DNA from: Hyperoodon ampullatus
Lineage: Eukaryota > Chordata > Mammalia > Artiodactyla > Ziphiidae
DNA length: 64,000 nucleotides
Assembly (NCBI GenBank): GCA_949752795.1
Contig: OX457057.1
Span: forward strand, 99,041,513 to 99,105,512
Direction of reading: 5' to 3'
Under the pieces are notes generated by a model. The model was not told the origin of the DNA, made no database searches, and saw only the letters and a list, made by a program, of their open reading frames with translations. The position numbers and the translations under genes are program-made. Shown here one piece after another: positions 50,601 through 60,025 of the stretch; within the stretch, counting starts at the first letter, position 1, and the number at the start of each line of letters is the position of its first letter.

Positions 50601-53600
50601 ACATCTTTTTTTACACATTACTCTCAAAAGTCAATACTGTCTCTAGTGAAATCTGAGGTCTGTAGATACATACACACTGTATACATATAGATCTATATCT
50701 ATAGATCTCAGATTTCACTAGAATGTTATTACTTTTGCTCTTGTGTAGGTTAAATAGTTAACAGTTATAAATAGCTATAAAACTATTAAATAGGGAATAG
50801 TTTTAAACAATTTGGCTGTAGAAGAAGGAAAGAAAAGATTTTCTTTTCCTGAAACTAGGTAATAAAGCCTAAAGCCTACCTCCCACTTATTTTTTTTAAT
50901 TTCTTCACTATATTGATTATTATTTTCATAGGCTTTGTGTTTTATACCAAGATCTCTCCCCCTCCAAAATTATTTTGCATATCTTACACACATATAAATT
51001 ACCTTTAATGTTTCAGCATATCAGTAACAAAAAAAAATGGGATTTCTGGCTTAATCATCCAAAATCAAGTCAGCATCAGGTATATATCCCTAATTATCTG
51101 TATCAGTATGGAGGTACAGAAAGCATTGTTTTCAGTGCAGTTATGTATTCACGCAGGCTATACACGTATCCATAATTTTTAGGTGGTGCCTGGTAGTAAA
51201 TTTGCTTCAGGTAAACTTTTCACCTTTCTTTATTAGGATTTATACACACAATCTATACATGTACATAACAGATGTAATTTTTTTTCTTTTAAAAGGATCA
51301 AATATTTTGTCCTATCTTTATTGGCATTAAGATAATATAATCATTCTTTTTTATTATATGTTTTAAAAAAGTAATCTGAGGAACTCTCAGATCCAAGACT
51401 GAAATGGAGGTCGCAGTAGGGAAAGAGATTCACAGGCCACTGTCTTATTATTAGCATCATTGGTTCTACTGTTACCATCATTAAAATAAAAGGAAAGGAC
51501 TTGACTTCTCTGGTGATATTCGGAGGCTTAGAGAAATACCCTGGGTTCTTTGAGCAGATTTCAGTACAGATTCCCATAATTGACTTCAAACCACTGTATT
51601 TCTTTTTTTCTTTATTCTTGGCCCTGTGGGCTCATTGCTGAATATGCTGTTTTGAATTGCATTGTGTTAGTTCAGGAAAGACTACTACATGCAGTGCTCT
51701 GATTTATTTGTGTGCCAAAATGGAGAGAAGATGTTTATTTAGGGCCCAGCTGTGATTTTTTTTTTTTTTTTTTTTTTTGCGATACGCGGGCCTCTCACTG
51801 CAGCGGCCTCCCCCGCTGCGGAGCACAGGCTCCAGATGCGCAGGCTCAGCGGCCATGGCTCACGGGCCCAGCCGCTCTGCGGCACGTGGGACCCTCCCGG
51901 ACCGGGGCACAAACCCGCGTCTCCTGCATCGGCAGGCGGACTCCCAACCAATGCGCCACCAGGGAAGCCCCAGCTGTGAAATTTTTATCGCTTTTGAGGT
52001 TGAGGCCATAAAATGGAAATTGCCTTCCAAATCCTCATTAAAAGAATTTTACTGATATTTAAGAAAGCAACTTTATAGTAAAAACAAACAAAAACAGTGC
52101 AAATGTCTTCTTAAAGCTGATTTTAGAAAATGAGCTGTTTTGCAAAGGTAAGTGATTTCTATCTACTGCTTATTGATTACCCATTTCTTGACTTTTTCTT
52201 TTTTTTTTTTTTTTTTTTTTCATTCAAAGAGATGTTTTTTTACCAAAGGTTGTAGTTAGTTTTTGTTGGTTTTGGTTGGTTGGGTTTTTTGTGTGTGCAT
52301 AGTTTCTGTTTTGGATTTCTTACCCCCCCACCCCGCCATTTTTTACGGAAAGAAATTATTTTCATGCACAAAAGTTAGTATATGGTTTACACATTGCAAA
52401 AAAACAAGACTTTTTTTGTGTATTGCTTCCCTAAAAGAATATATCCTTTTGAGATGTCTTGGAACTATCTTCTATCATATATATAACTTTAAAAAAAGAA
52501 TGTCATCACTTTGGAAGGGACCCATAAAATCCCCTCACAGTTACTTTTACTGACATTTGATTCTTTTAAAAGTAGTAGCTGAGGACTTCCCTGGTGGCGC
52601 AGTGGTTAAGAATCCACCTGCCAATTCAGGGGACACAGGTTTGATCCCTGGCCTGGGAAGATCCCACATGCCACGGAGCAACTAAGCCCATGTGCCGTAA
52701 CTACTGAGCTTGCACACTAGAGCCCGCAAGCCACAACTACTGAGCCCATGTGCTGCAACTACTGAAGCCCATGTGTTCTAGGGCCCATGTGCTTCAACTA
52801 CTGAAGCCAGCATGCCTAGAGCCTATGCTCCGCAACAAGAGAAGCCACCGCAATGAGAAGCCCACGCACCACAACAAAGAGTAACCCCCGCTCGCCACAA
52901 CTAGAGAAAGCCCCCGTGCAGCAACGAAGACCCAATGCAGCCAAAGATAAAAATTAAAAAAAAAAAAGTAGTAGTTGATTAAACGTGTATTAAACCAGGA
53001 GACACCTTCTGGAATCCAGTTAAGGCAAATGGTGGGTGTTACTACAGGTGAAGTTTCAGAATTCATTAGGTAGAACTGAAGACTTGCTATATAGTGTAAT
53101 TTATTTGTATCTCATTCTTAAACTAAAAGACTTAAGTAGTGGCTTTATACTTAACTAAATCAGACATTATAAACAGGCATTCCCACATTCTTTGGAAGGA
53201 AGTATCTAATCTCAAAATGATACTTTGTTTCTGCTGAAATTTACAAAGCCTGTAAGAATATTTTATTATGCTCACAAGAAAAACTAGTCTAACAGCTTAG
53301 TAACCAATACTCTGCATTAATCCAAACGATTAAACCAAAACCTGTGTCCATTTAATCTGGTACACCTGAGAATTTAAGATTTTTTTTAATCTCTGAAAAA
53401 TGAACTACATTAGATTGATATTATTTGGCTACATAATTTTATGGCATGAATCCAGAGGATTTTACCCTAGCTGTAGAGCAGACACCATGACCCAAGGGAG
53501 TTCTTATTCTTCCCAGTCTCAAAGACTATCGACATTCTGGGTAGGCCTGAGATAAAAGTGTTTCTAGTACAGCTTTCTGGCTGTTTCTATAGAGTGGATG

Positions 53601-56600
53601 CACTTTGATCACCCTGGGTATGTTCCAGGAGGATGAGGACAGAAAGAGAAAGACTGGGAAGGACAGTGTGTCCACCCTCCTTGATCTTGAGTGTGAGGTG
53701 AAAATGGCAATACTTTTAATACTTTTTAAAAGTGATTGAGTCAGTGCTGATTTTTAAGTGATCACCTGGTGAGACTTGGGGTTCCTCTGACTTCTGCTTT
53801 CCCTTCACGTTGCCTCAGATTTTTTTGTAGTTAACTTCCTTTTTCCTTCTTAATGTGGGGGCAAGGTGTGTCTTCATAGTATTTCAAAAAAGACTTTCTA
53901 TGTAGAGAGAGAAAGGGAGAACATCTTAATCTATTTGATAAGTTTACACTGAGCACCTACAATATCCAGGGTTCTAGAGAGAATATAAAAATCAATTCAA
54001 ACATAAACCTACATTCAGGAGCTTATGTTTTGGTGTATGTGGCTATCATATATGACAGAAGTGAAGAGGGCCCTAAGAATGTTTATGATTCTTTGCCCCT
54101 ACATCTATAGCTTGCTTACTTGGTTTGTGGTCCAAGCCATTTACTAATTTGCTTGGCTTTTGTAATGTTGCTGTTTATCCTTTGTTCTTTCAGAGAGCAA
54201 AAATTTCCATGATCCTAAAGCATTTTCACCAAATTTTAAATACAGTTGTGATGCAATGCAGTTCAATTGTGGCACAGACTACTGCTACACTAGAGTTGGC
54301 ACTCGTTTAGTGCCCTGGCCTTAATACAGGCATGCCCCTGTAATGGATTAATGCTTCACTTCTTTTGAAATCTAAGTGAGTGTAGTATTTCCTCCTTTGC
54401 CAGACAGGTCCTTTGTCTTTGGAGGGAAAAGGAAACTAGACAGAATATTGAATTTCAGCCAGGTGCATCAGACTTAGATTGTAATATCCTTAGTTTTCTG
54501 AACTGGAGCAAAAAAATCTCTTGGAGTTCAAAGCAACCATGGTGTTGATTTTCTCCTTTATTGAAAACAAGCTTTGAATTTGGACTGTAGGGTTTGGAGA
54601 TCAGTTAGAGAAGGAAGGAGACAATTTAAGATGCTCTGTGAAGTTCTGGGCTTAAGTTTTAAGTTGACCTATTTCATTTTAGAAAATTAAACACTGCCAC
54701 AGTACAACTTGAAATTTGAATAGTTGATTTCCCTTTTTTTTTTTAGACTGCAGTTTTTGTAAGAGGTCATAGAGTTTGTAAATAAACTGAGTTCTTGAGA
54801 GTTTTAAAGAAATAGAGTAGCTTAGCATTATATTTATCAATTTTACTGGGGTTTTATACATACAAAAAATGGGAAGTGTCACATTCCTATTTGATTTTAA
54901 AAGTGTAAACATGGGCTTCCCTGGTGGCACAGTGGTTGAGAGTCCACCTGCCAATTCAGGGGACACGGGTTTGTGCCCCGGTCCGGGAAGATCCCACATG
55001 CCGCGGAGCGGCTGGGCCCGTGAGCCGTGGCTGCTGAGCCTGCGTGGCAAAAAAAGAAGTGTAAGCAGCTGGCATCCCTAAAACGTGTAGACAGCCCTGA
55101 TTAAAATGTCTTCATTGTAAGAACTCATTGCCTATTAAACTACTGTGGGCTTTTGGAATCTTATTCCTAGAGTCATTTGTTTCACTTAATAGAATATATC
55201 ATTTTACTATTCCTTTCTTTTCAGTCCATATTGGACAAAATTGGAGACTTCAGAAAAGCTAAAAAGAGATGTGCAAAAAGAAAGAAAATCTTAAATGATT
55301 TTTAAGATTTAGTATTATATAAGTGTATTTCATTTTAAATGAGGTATATTGTGTTCACAAGGTTAGATACATGATCTCAATGCACTCAGCCCCCATTACT
55401 TTAGGTAAATCAATTCATATTTTCAATATACTGTAAAAATTTATTATTTACTTCTTCTGAAAAGTAAATGTCTATGTTAAAGTTTTGGATTCACAGTTAT
55501 AGATCTGTACCTGCTTGGGTGTGCTTCACATATTTTTCGTCCTGTCCCTGAGTTTGCTCTGCTCCAATCAGAATCTCTTGACATCAACATGGGAGCTGTT
55601 TCTACTCTTATGTGAAGCTACAATTTGAGATTACAGAAGCTGCTTGAATATGAATGCCTTCTTAGTTGCTCTCTACTTTTACTAGCTGCCTGTATTCTAA
55701 CAGTATGGAATTGGGAATTCTCTAGTTTGCAGATGTTTTAAATCTAGTTGCAAATATTTCTAGTCCTTTATGCTCCATGCTTTCACTCATAACAATTAGT
55801 AACAAATTACAGATTTAGCAGTAGAGTTCAAAAAATGCACAAAGATAAAGGAAAAGTACACTTCTTTTATTAAAAGGCCAGAAGATAGCCTGGTTCGTTA
55901 TTGCCAGATTTCTGGGATGCATTAGGTGAACTTTATTTAACTATGACATGAGCTAATAAAGTTGGATCAGTTATTTTTTTAAAGTTGGTATCAGAAGTCA
56001 GATTAATTCTTATGTAGTCTCTCATTTCTTGAGACTTTTTATATTGTTTATAATGGAAAGGTTAGGGAAACTTCCATTAATTTAAGTATTTACTAAACTA
56101 GAAGGAATGGAGAATATATCAGAATATGAATCAAATGTTTGCTTTGTTTTCTTATTTTGATTTATATATATATTAATTGTTTTCTCTCTCTACCCATTAA
56201 AGATTCCAGTGCTGAATATTCAAATGAAAATTTTTCCTGCACTTTGTACTGTAGCAGGGACCATATTTTCCTGTACAAATTACTTCCGTGTAATCTTCAC
56301 AGGTGGTGTTGGAAAAAATGGATCAACGATAGCAGTAAGTATTTCTTAAGATTTCCAATGATTGTGCTAGGACCTAGTTTTGTAGTCGCTTTGTTTTTCA
56401 TTTGAATTGTTATTTGAATTAATTAAAATCATTGTTAATTGAGAGTTTCTACTTAGTCTTAAAGAAAAAAAACCCTGAAACTTCTCAGTTTTATTTACAC
56501 ATGTATACATTTATATGCTTATATTTGCATATTTTTTGTACATGCAGACACACACTTTTATACACACACATATATATATATATATATTTTTTTTTTTTAA

Positions 56601-58315
56601 GTGCGATCTGCTTTGTAAAATGTCTGGCCTCTTAAGTAAAATCCTCAGTTTGTGCCTAACTAATCTATGCTGCTACTTTTCCTTAGCTGTTCTGGTATTC
56701 AGTTATAAAAACTGCTGGCTCTCAGACACTGTGAGGTTCTTAGAAGTTCAAGTTGATCTGTCTTCCATCAAGCAAATCGGTATAGAATACCACTAACTCC
56801 TCACTTCTCTTTACTCTGTACAGGGAACAAGTGTCCTTTCTCCTTTTCTCCATATTGGATCAGTAATTACATTAGCTGCAATGATCTACAAGAAATCAGC
56901 AGTTCAGCTTTTTGAAAAGCATCCCTGTCTTTATATATTGACATTTGGTTTTGTATCTGCCAAAATCACCAATAAGCTTGTGGTAAGCACCAGAGTTTTT
57001 GTCTGTTTTCTTTTTAACTTTCATCTTATTTTGGTTTTATGGCCATAGTTTTCATTTCATAATTTCCTAAGCAGGTCTAGAGTTTGCTGTCCTCTAATCA
57101 AAATCTCTTGATGTCAATATGGGAGCCATTTTTACTCTTACGTGAAGCTACAATTTGAGATTACCAGAAGCTCCTTAAACCTCTACGACTCTTCTTTCTA
57201 TCCACATTCTTCATTCTCATTCTTCATTCTCATTCTGTACACTCAAGTTAAGGGTCTTTGTGAAAAGCATATTTAGAGGGACTTAGTTGGCATGGTATAT
57301 ACCTTCGGTGTATAGCTTTCACACCCACTTCGTGATGTTGTTTTAGTTTTGAAAATTCAACAGATATTGCTAAAGAATTCTTGAACTTGATATTTGATCA
57401 CAATACTGATTTACTGTGTAGCTCACAATTGCTTTAATATAAAAATGCCTGCCTACATCACCGATTCTCTTTATTCATAGGTGGCACACATGACTAAAAG
57501 TGAAATGCATTTGCATGACACAGCATTCATAGGCCCAGCACTTTTGTTTCTGGACCAATATTTTAACAGCTTTATTGATGAATATATTGTACTTTGGATA
57601 GCCCTGGTAAGTTTTGGACTGTGTTCTATTTCATGATTTGGAGGTTACTTGTTTTCTTGTTTCAGTGGGCCAGTCCTGAGAGATAGATCATATAATTGTA
57701 ATGATTTAGAATACTAGAAAACCACATTTATGGGCTTCGTGGGAGTTCCTCATGGCTTCATCTTTGAGTCATTTTTTGTATTATTCTTATTAGTCCTGGC
57801 TCATAAATTCCATATTTCTAACTGTAAAGCAGGAGTTGGCAGACTATAGCCTGTGGGCCAATGGCCAGTTTTTGTAAATAGTTTTATTGGAACACAGTCA
57901 TGGCCATTCATTTATGTATTGTCTGTGGCTGTTTTCATGCTACAGTGGCAGAGTTGAGCAGTTGTGACAAAGAGAGTATGGTCCACAAAGCCTAAAATAT
58001 TCATTAAGTTTGTTGCTCCTTGGTGTAAAGGAAAAATCTTTGAGGAAATTGAGTTGTTAAATTTTATGGAATTGAAGGTGAATTTCAAAAGAAGAGAAGA
58101 AAGAAGCCTCTCCTCTTGGCTTTTAGTTATCTTAGGGATGGCCTAAGCAGATTGCTGAGAATCTAATAGTACCTTTCTCTATTTTTTTTTTTCAGGTCTT
58201 CTCTTTCTTTGATTTGATTCGCTACTGTGTCAGTGTTTGCAATCAGATTGCGTCTCACCTGCACATACATGTCTTCAGAATCAAGGTCTCTACAGCTCAT
58301 TCTAATCATCATTAA
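28820..58315 (+). CDS. CEPT1: CEPT1, choline/ethanolamine phosphotransferase 1 (complete spliced CDS, 8 coding exons)
   Basis: Joining 28820-29158, 33349-33496, 35637-35778, 49185-49269, 56203-56334, 56824-56982, 57481-57606 and 58196-58315 gives 416 codons plus TAA, with AG/GT at every junction and matching phases. The enzyme transfers phosphocholine or phosphoethanolamine from the CDP-alcohol to diacylglycerol, the last Kennedy-pathway step, in ER and nuclear membranes. The family signature DG(x)2AR(x)8G(x)3D(x)3D is intact: Asp136, Gly137, Ala140, Arg141, Gly150, Asp154, Asp158. Many hydrophobic segments follow, about ten expected. Length equals the human enzyme as I recall it. CEPT1 is distinguished from CHPT1 by its longer N-terminus and the SNHH tail. 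The start ATG has a weak context (T at -3, A at +4). Confidence 0.97.
29885..29988 (+). repeat. Tandem duplication, two 52-bp copies
   Basis: Units 29885-29936 and 29937-29988 both begin GGGTAAATT and end AAAAAGTGAACT and differ at one base (G/A). It lies in CEPT1 intron 2. One mismatch in 52 suggests a relatively recent duplication. Confidence 0.95.
31315..31530. mobile_element. hAT MITE fragment (MER20-like)
   Basis: GTACTGTTCAATAGAAATTT, CTGTGATGATGGTAGTGTTC and GCAACTGAGGAACTGAATTT match the same hAT MITE family as the copy in the DRAM2 leader intron. Confidence 0.6.
32036..32410 (-). mobile_element. Long-form CHR SINE with (TTTA)n tail
   Basis: Inverted: an (TTTA)n microsatellite at 32036-32075 is the element tail, followed by TTGGCTGCATTGCGTCTCTG and ending CACCACCAGGGTAGTCCC. 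AAGCTCTC flanks it on both sides. The body has repeated TCAGTAGTTGTGGC units. Confidence 0.88.
32591..32765 (+). mobile_element. 5'-truncated long-form CHR SINE
   Basis: It begins mid-element at TGCCTAGAGCCCGTGCTCC and ends CCCAGCATAGCC then (AAATA)n. The tRNA-like head is absent. It lies about 180 bp from an inverted full copy, so the two could base-pair in CEPT1 pre-mRNA. Confidence 0.85.
33349..33496 (+). CDS. CEPT1: CEPT1 exon 3 (residues 114-162 plus 1 nt), catalytic motif
   Basis: The acceptor TTTCACAG ends at 33348 and the donor GTATTG follows 33496. It encodes [20 protein letters not shown] then [20 protein letters not shown] and DHGCDSLST. The entire CDP-alcohol phosphotransferase signature lies in this 148-nt exon. 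Its conserved Asp residues bind the metal ions and act in catalysis in this family. Confidence 0.97.
34642..35375 (+). mobile_element. Tigger1-like internally deleted DNA transposon, split by a SINE
   Basis: The 5' end CAGACATACCTCAGAGATAT and 3' end TGAGATATGCCTG are inverted repeats flanked by TA (34640-34641 and 35376-35377). The interior words CAATAAAGCGAGACACACAA and TTAGTCTATTAACTGTGCAG match mammalian Tigger elements. A CHR-2 SINE at 34836-35058 interrupts it. Confidence 0.75.
34836..35058 (+). mobile_element. CHR-2-type SINE nested in the Tigger element
   Basis: Starts GGGCTTCCCTTGTGGCGCAG and ends in A16 after CATACGGC. It carries a 15-bp perfect tandem duplication GAGCCTGCGCGTCCG at 34959-34973 and 34974-34988, not seen in the other copies here. 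Confidence 0.92.
35637..35778 (+). CDS. CEPT1: CEPT1 exon 4 (residues 163-209, split codons at both ends)
   Basis: The pyrimidine-rich acceptor TTTTTCAG ends at 35636 and the donor AT|GTAAGT follows 35778. It completes Val163 and reads [20 protein letters not shown] then [20 protein letters not shown] and GTLRFG. Two hydrophobic segments flank the short LGTNPDW loop. Confidence 0.96.
37550..38040 (+). repeat. Diverged ancient interspersed repeat
   Basis: Landmarks GAGGGCCTTCTATGTCCTGC, TACCAGTCTGGCAACAATTT and GGAATGACTCCCAGTTCCC are those of a widespread old mammalian repeat whose name I am not sure of. Related to the segment at about 6,690-7,060. Confidence 0.4.
38641..38690 (+). repeat. 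(TTTC)n microsatellite
   Basis: Twelve or so uninterrupted TTTC units form the expanded tail of the inverted CHR-1 SINE that follows. Probably polymorphic in length. Confidence 0.95.
38691..38801 (-). mobile_element. CHR-1-type SINE with expanded tail
   Basis: Inverted element: TTGGCCGCGGCTTGCGGAAT, GTTCCCCGACAAGGGATCAA and end CCTCCAAGGAATTCCC. TAAAGGATT upstream and TAAGGGATT downstream look like a target duplication with one change. Confidence 0.85.
40672..40755 (+). mobile_element. Short mariner-derived MITE (hairpin), Mariner1_BT-like
   Basis: An 84-bp inverted-repeat element: arms 40672-40706 and 40721-40755 agree at 28 of 35 positions, with a 14-nt loop. Arms contain TTGGCCAAAAAGTTTGTTTG and AATGAACTTTTTGGCCAAT. 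TA ends fit mariner insertion. It lies on the sense strand of CEPT1 intron 4; on that strand four of the seven differences become G-U pairs. Confidence 0.85.
40798..41062 (+). mobile_element. 5'-truncated L1 3' end with 20-bp TSD
   Basis: The words TCCTACTGTATAGCACAGGA and CACCAGAAACTAACACAACA and tail CAATAAAAAATAAAAG are L1 3' UTR. Flanks 40778-40797 and 41063-41082 agree at 18 of 20 bases. Confidence 0.88.
44250..44465 (+). mobile_element. MIR SINE
   Basis: CTCTGCCACTTATCATTTCT, TTTCCTCATCTATAAAATGG and GATAGTTGTAAAGATTAAA match MIR core and 3' region. Confidence 0.75.
44918..45128 (-). mobile_element. CHR-2-type SINE, young
   Basis: An inverted full-length element flanked by a perfect 13-bp duplication CAGCTGTATAGTT (44905-44917 and 45129-45141). 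Poly-T of about 22 is intact. Good presence/absence marker. Confidence 0.95.
47850..48360 (-). mobile_element. Old LINE (L1-type) 3' fragment, tentative
   Basis: Phrases such as AATAACCTTGTACAGACATT and GTGCAAGCATATCTGTAGGG resemble old L1M 3' UTR text. Orientation and boundaries are not certain. Confidence 0.35.
49185..49269 (+). CDS. CEPT1: CEPT1 exon 5 (residues 210-238)
   Basis: This 85-nt exon sits after a 13.4-kb intron. Acceptor CTAATCAG ends at 49184; donor ATG|GTAACT follows 49269. It completes Ile210, then reads [20 protein letters not shown] and GPPFWQSM. Found from splice signals; one membrane segment. Confidence 0.95.
49486..49695 (-). mobile_element. CHR-2-type SINE
   Basis: Inverted, from a T-rich tail to GCGCCACCAGGGAAGCCCC, flanked by AGGGTTA on both sides. 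It inserted about 220 bp downstream of CEPT1 exon 5. Confidence 0.92.
50060..50292 (+). mobile_element. MIR SINE, near complete
   Basis: AGAACACAGTCTCAGGAACC, GATCCTGGCTCCACTGCCTA, TTCTTCTCTGTAAAATGAAG and GTAAAGCACTCAGACCAGTG appear in MIR order. Confidence 0.8.
50642..50722 (+). repeat. 27-bp-stem inverted repeat (hairpin) in CEPT1 intron 5
   Basis: Arms 50642-50668 and 50696-50722 begin and end with the perfect 16-bp complement TCTAGTGAAATCTGAG. Over all 27 positions 25 are Watson-Crick and the two others are G-U on the plus (sense) strand. The loop is 27 nt. It is not part of a repeat I recognise. Confidence 0.95.
51756..51970 (-). mobile_element. CHR-2-type SINE, young
   Basis: Inverted full-length element with an intact T tract, flanked by CAGCTGTGA (51747-51755 and 51971-51979). 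Confidence 0.93.
52581..52964 (+). mobile_element. Long-form CHR SINE
   Basis: Starts GAGGACTTCCCTGGTGGCGC, ends CCAATGCAGCC with an A-rich tail, flanked by AGTAGTAGCT and AGTAGTAGTT. The body holds at least four CAACTACTGA-type units, longer than the other long copies. Confidence 0.9.
54913..55056 (+). mobile_element. CHR-2-type SINE with internal 3' deletion
   Basis: Starts GGGCTTCCCTGGTGGCACAG and runs to CTGAGCCTGCGTGGCAAAAA, lacking about 60 bp normally before the A tail. AAGTGTAA occurs on both sides. Confidence 0.88.
55551..55649 (+). repeat. Dispersed duplicate, copy A (partner at 57,081-57,179)
   Basis: About 99 bp beginning AGTTTGCTCTGCTCCAATCA in CEPT1 intron 5, in direct orientation with a second copy 1,530 bp downstream. 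About 86 percent identical by hand count (13 substitutions, 1 indel). Confidence 0.85.
56203..56334 (+). CDS. CEPT1: CEPT1 exon 6 (residues 239-282)
   Basis: Acceptor CATTAAAG ends at 56202; donor GCA|GTAAGT follows 56334. The 132 nt, phase 0 at both ends, encode [20 protein letters not shown] then [20 protein letters not shown] and STIA. The glycine-rich GGVGKNGS loop is hydrophilic between membrane segments. Confidence 0.96.
56551..56600 (+). repeat. (CA)n/(TA)n/poly-T simple repeat
   Basis: ACACACAC with TATATATATA and a run of about 14 T, in CEPT1 intron 6 about 220 bp upstream of exon 7. A nearby plus-strand ORF arises from this simple sequence. Confidence 0.9.
56824..56982 (+). CDS. 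CEPT1: CEPT1 exon 7 (residues 283-335)
   Basis: Acceptor CTGTACAG ends at 56823; donor GTG|GTAAGC follows 56982. The 159 nt in phase 0 encode [20 protein letters not shown] through [18 protein letters not shown]. Two hydrophobic segments are joined by [13 protein letters not shown]. Confidence 0.96.
57081..57179 (+). repeat. Dispersed duplicate, copy B
   Basis: Begins AGTTTGCTGTCCTCTAATCA in CEPT1 intron 7 and shares with copy A the invariant GTGAAGCTACAATTTGAGAT. Either a local duplication or two copies of one unrecognised repeat. Confidence 0.85.
57481..57606 (+). CDS. CEPT1: CEPT1 exon 8 (residues 336-377)
   Basis: Acceptor TTCATAG ends at 57480; donor CTG|GTAAGT follows 57606. The 126 nt in phase 0 encode [20 protein letters not shown] then [20 protein letters not shown] and AL. 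Confidence 0.96.
57829..58005 (+). mobile_element. hAT-Charlie-type fragment
   Basis: AGGAGTTGGCAGACTATAGC, TTTTATTGGAACACAGTCAT and AAGCCTAAAATATTCA match the well-known Charlie MITE text. It fills much of CEPT1 intron 8. Confidence 0.75.
58196..58315 (+). CDS. CEPT1: CEPT1 exon 9, coding part (residues 378-416 and stop)
   Basis: A poly-T acceptor ending TTTCAG at 58195 precedes [39 protein letters not shown] and TAA (58313-58315). The terminal exon continues as 3' UTR. The histidine-rich tail is characteristic of CEPT1. Confidence 0.96.
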   Translation, partial: VFSFFDLIRYCVSVCNQIASHLHIHVFRIKVSTAHSNHH

Positions 58316-58975
58316 TGATGTAATTGATGTTATAGGAAGCTCATGTTTTCTGCCCGAAAGAATCTGAACGTATTAAGGAGAATGGGGTGGTTAAGAACAA
58401 ATATAATTTATAATAACCAACGTTATATATAACTTTTATTCTTTGTTATTGGTAACACTCCTTAACTATCCCTGTGTGAGAATGGGAATGTCAAGTTCCA
58501 TCCCGTAAATTGTACATGTTGTCAAACAGGGTTGGCCCAAGAAAGCATGCAAGAAAAAAATGCCATGTGTTTGTAATCATCCTGGATTCATAGTAAAATT
58601 GTCATGGGGAGCAGATCCCCAGTGGTCGAGATTTCTAATGTAGAATATTTGCAGGCCAAAAGATGGTTGCTTTATAATTTTAACAAATCATCATCTTTTA
58701 GTGACGTCCTTGTTTAGTATCTTCTCAAGCTTTCTTTACTGAGGAGCTCAGCTTGTGGCACAGATATATCTTGTGAGGTGGAACCTAGTGATAAAGATCT
58801 TGAATTTGGATTGAAAGGTTTCCTATCTTTACATTATTGAGGAAGTCATTTTTTTTATTGCTCAAGAAATGGTATCTCATGGGCTTGGGAAATCCTGTTA
58901 GCATGCATAATAATGTGGTAACTTTGTCGATCCATTTTATTTTTTTAAATAAATATATGATCTGAAAGCCAGTCT
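58316..58975 (+). other. CEPT1: CEPT1 3' UTR with poly(A) signal candidate
   Basis: This is the AT-rich untranslated sequence after the CEPT1 stop codon. An AATAAA hexamer at 58948-58953 would place cleavage near 58,970. A second AATAAA at 59,061-59,066 is an alternative. The exact end cannot be fixed without transcript data. Confidence 0.6.
58948..58953 (+). terminator. CEPT1: Candidate CEPT1 poly(A) signal AATAAA
   Basis: Canonical hexamer about 630 nt after the stop codon. A T-rich, GT-containing stretch follows within about 30-100 nt. Confidence 0.5.
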
Positions 58976-59889
58976 TCTTCTCAGTTTTATTCAGTGGAAA
59001 GATAAACTAAGTTTTAATGTTGTTTTTAAAATTTTTAAGCAAAATTTATTTCTGTTCTTTAATAAATGAGGAAATTCAGTCAGCTACATCATCATTATGT
59101 GTCCTGTGACCTATTTTGTATAAAACTGTATAACTTAAAACACAGGAGTGCTATGTTCATTTTCCCTCTTGGTAGATTTTTTTGGTTGTGGCTGTCACCC
59201 TTGAGATTATAAATCTTTTTTTCCCTTTGAGAAAACAGAATCATAATCTTAAAAGTCCAAAGGGGTTTAATAGTCACCTGGTCTAGGAATCTCAAACCCT
59301 TCCCCCAGATTTTTAATTAGAGAGGCTTGGGCCTCTCGAGGCAATTATTGAAAATTTGCACTCTCCTTTTCTGGCTACTCAGTATCTGTACAACAGTTTG
59401 AAATGAAAACCAGGTGTCCTCAGTAACTATAAACCAGATCTGTTTCCATTGTATATAGTTCAGTTGCTTGAATGAAGAGGGAGACAAGCGGAAAAGGTTT
59501 AAGCTATTGACTAAAATGAGGTATCTTATTATTGATTTTTATTTATACCCTGTTTCCGTAATCATGGATACACAATAGCTGTGCTGCCTTGCCTGGCAAC
59601 CGGAACTCTTCCTTGCACTTCTAATGATTTCATGAATTCCATGTAATCTTGATTAGCAATGACTGTGAAACCTTTCATTTCTTTACTAGAATATAGCAGG
59701 AAGGGGAAGTTTCTCACTGCCTTTGCTTGCTAGCAACTTCTCCAGCATCTGGAGTAGAGAAGTACATACAGAAAAATGCTAGGGCGGATCAAATGTTGCA
59801 AGCTAGGACAAAGGAAAAAGAAGGAGGGATAATTAAGTAAAGTTATGTCATTGTCTTATTATATTAGATGGACAGAGCAAATGTTAATT

Positions 59890-60025
59890 ACCTACAGTGG
59901 AAATTGAGGTCTGGAGAAGCTAAATGGCATACCAGTGTCACAACAGTTACTCCTTTTCCAAATGGGGACTAGAATCTAGATCTTCTGAATCCTAATCCAT
60001 TGTTCTCTCCTACACCACACTAGGT
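59890..60025 (-). mobile_element. MIR SINE fragment, minus strand
   Basis: AATTGAGGTCTGGAGAAGCT and GGGGACTAGAATCTAGATCT read as diverged reverse MIR core in the CEPT1-DENND2D interval. Confidence 0.55.

Larger units (their letters stand above)
49270..56202 (+). other. CEPT1: CEPT1 intron 5 (6.9 kb)
   Basis: It contains CHR-2 and long CHR SINEs, a MIR, the 27-bp-stem hairpin and duplicate copy A. The 53.1-54.9 kb stretch has no feature I can support. Confidence 0.6.
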
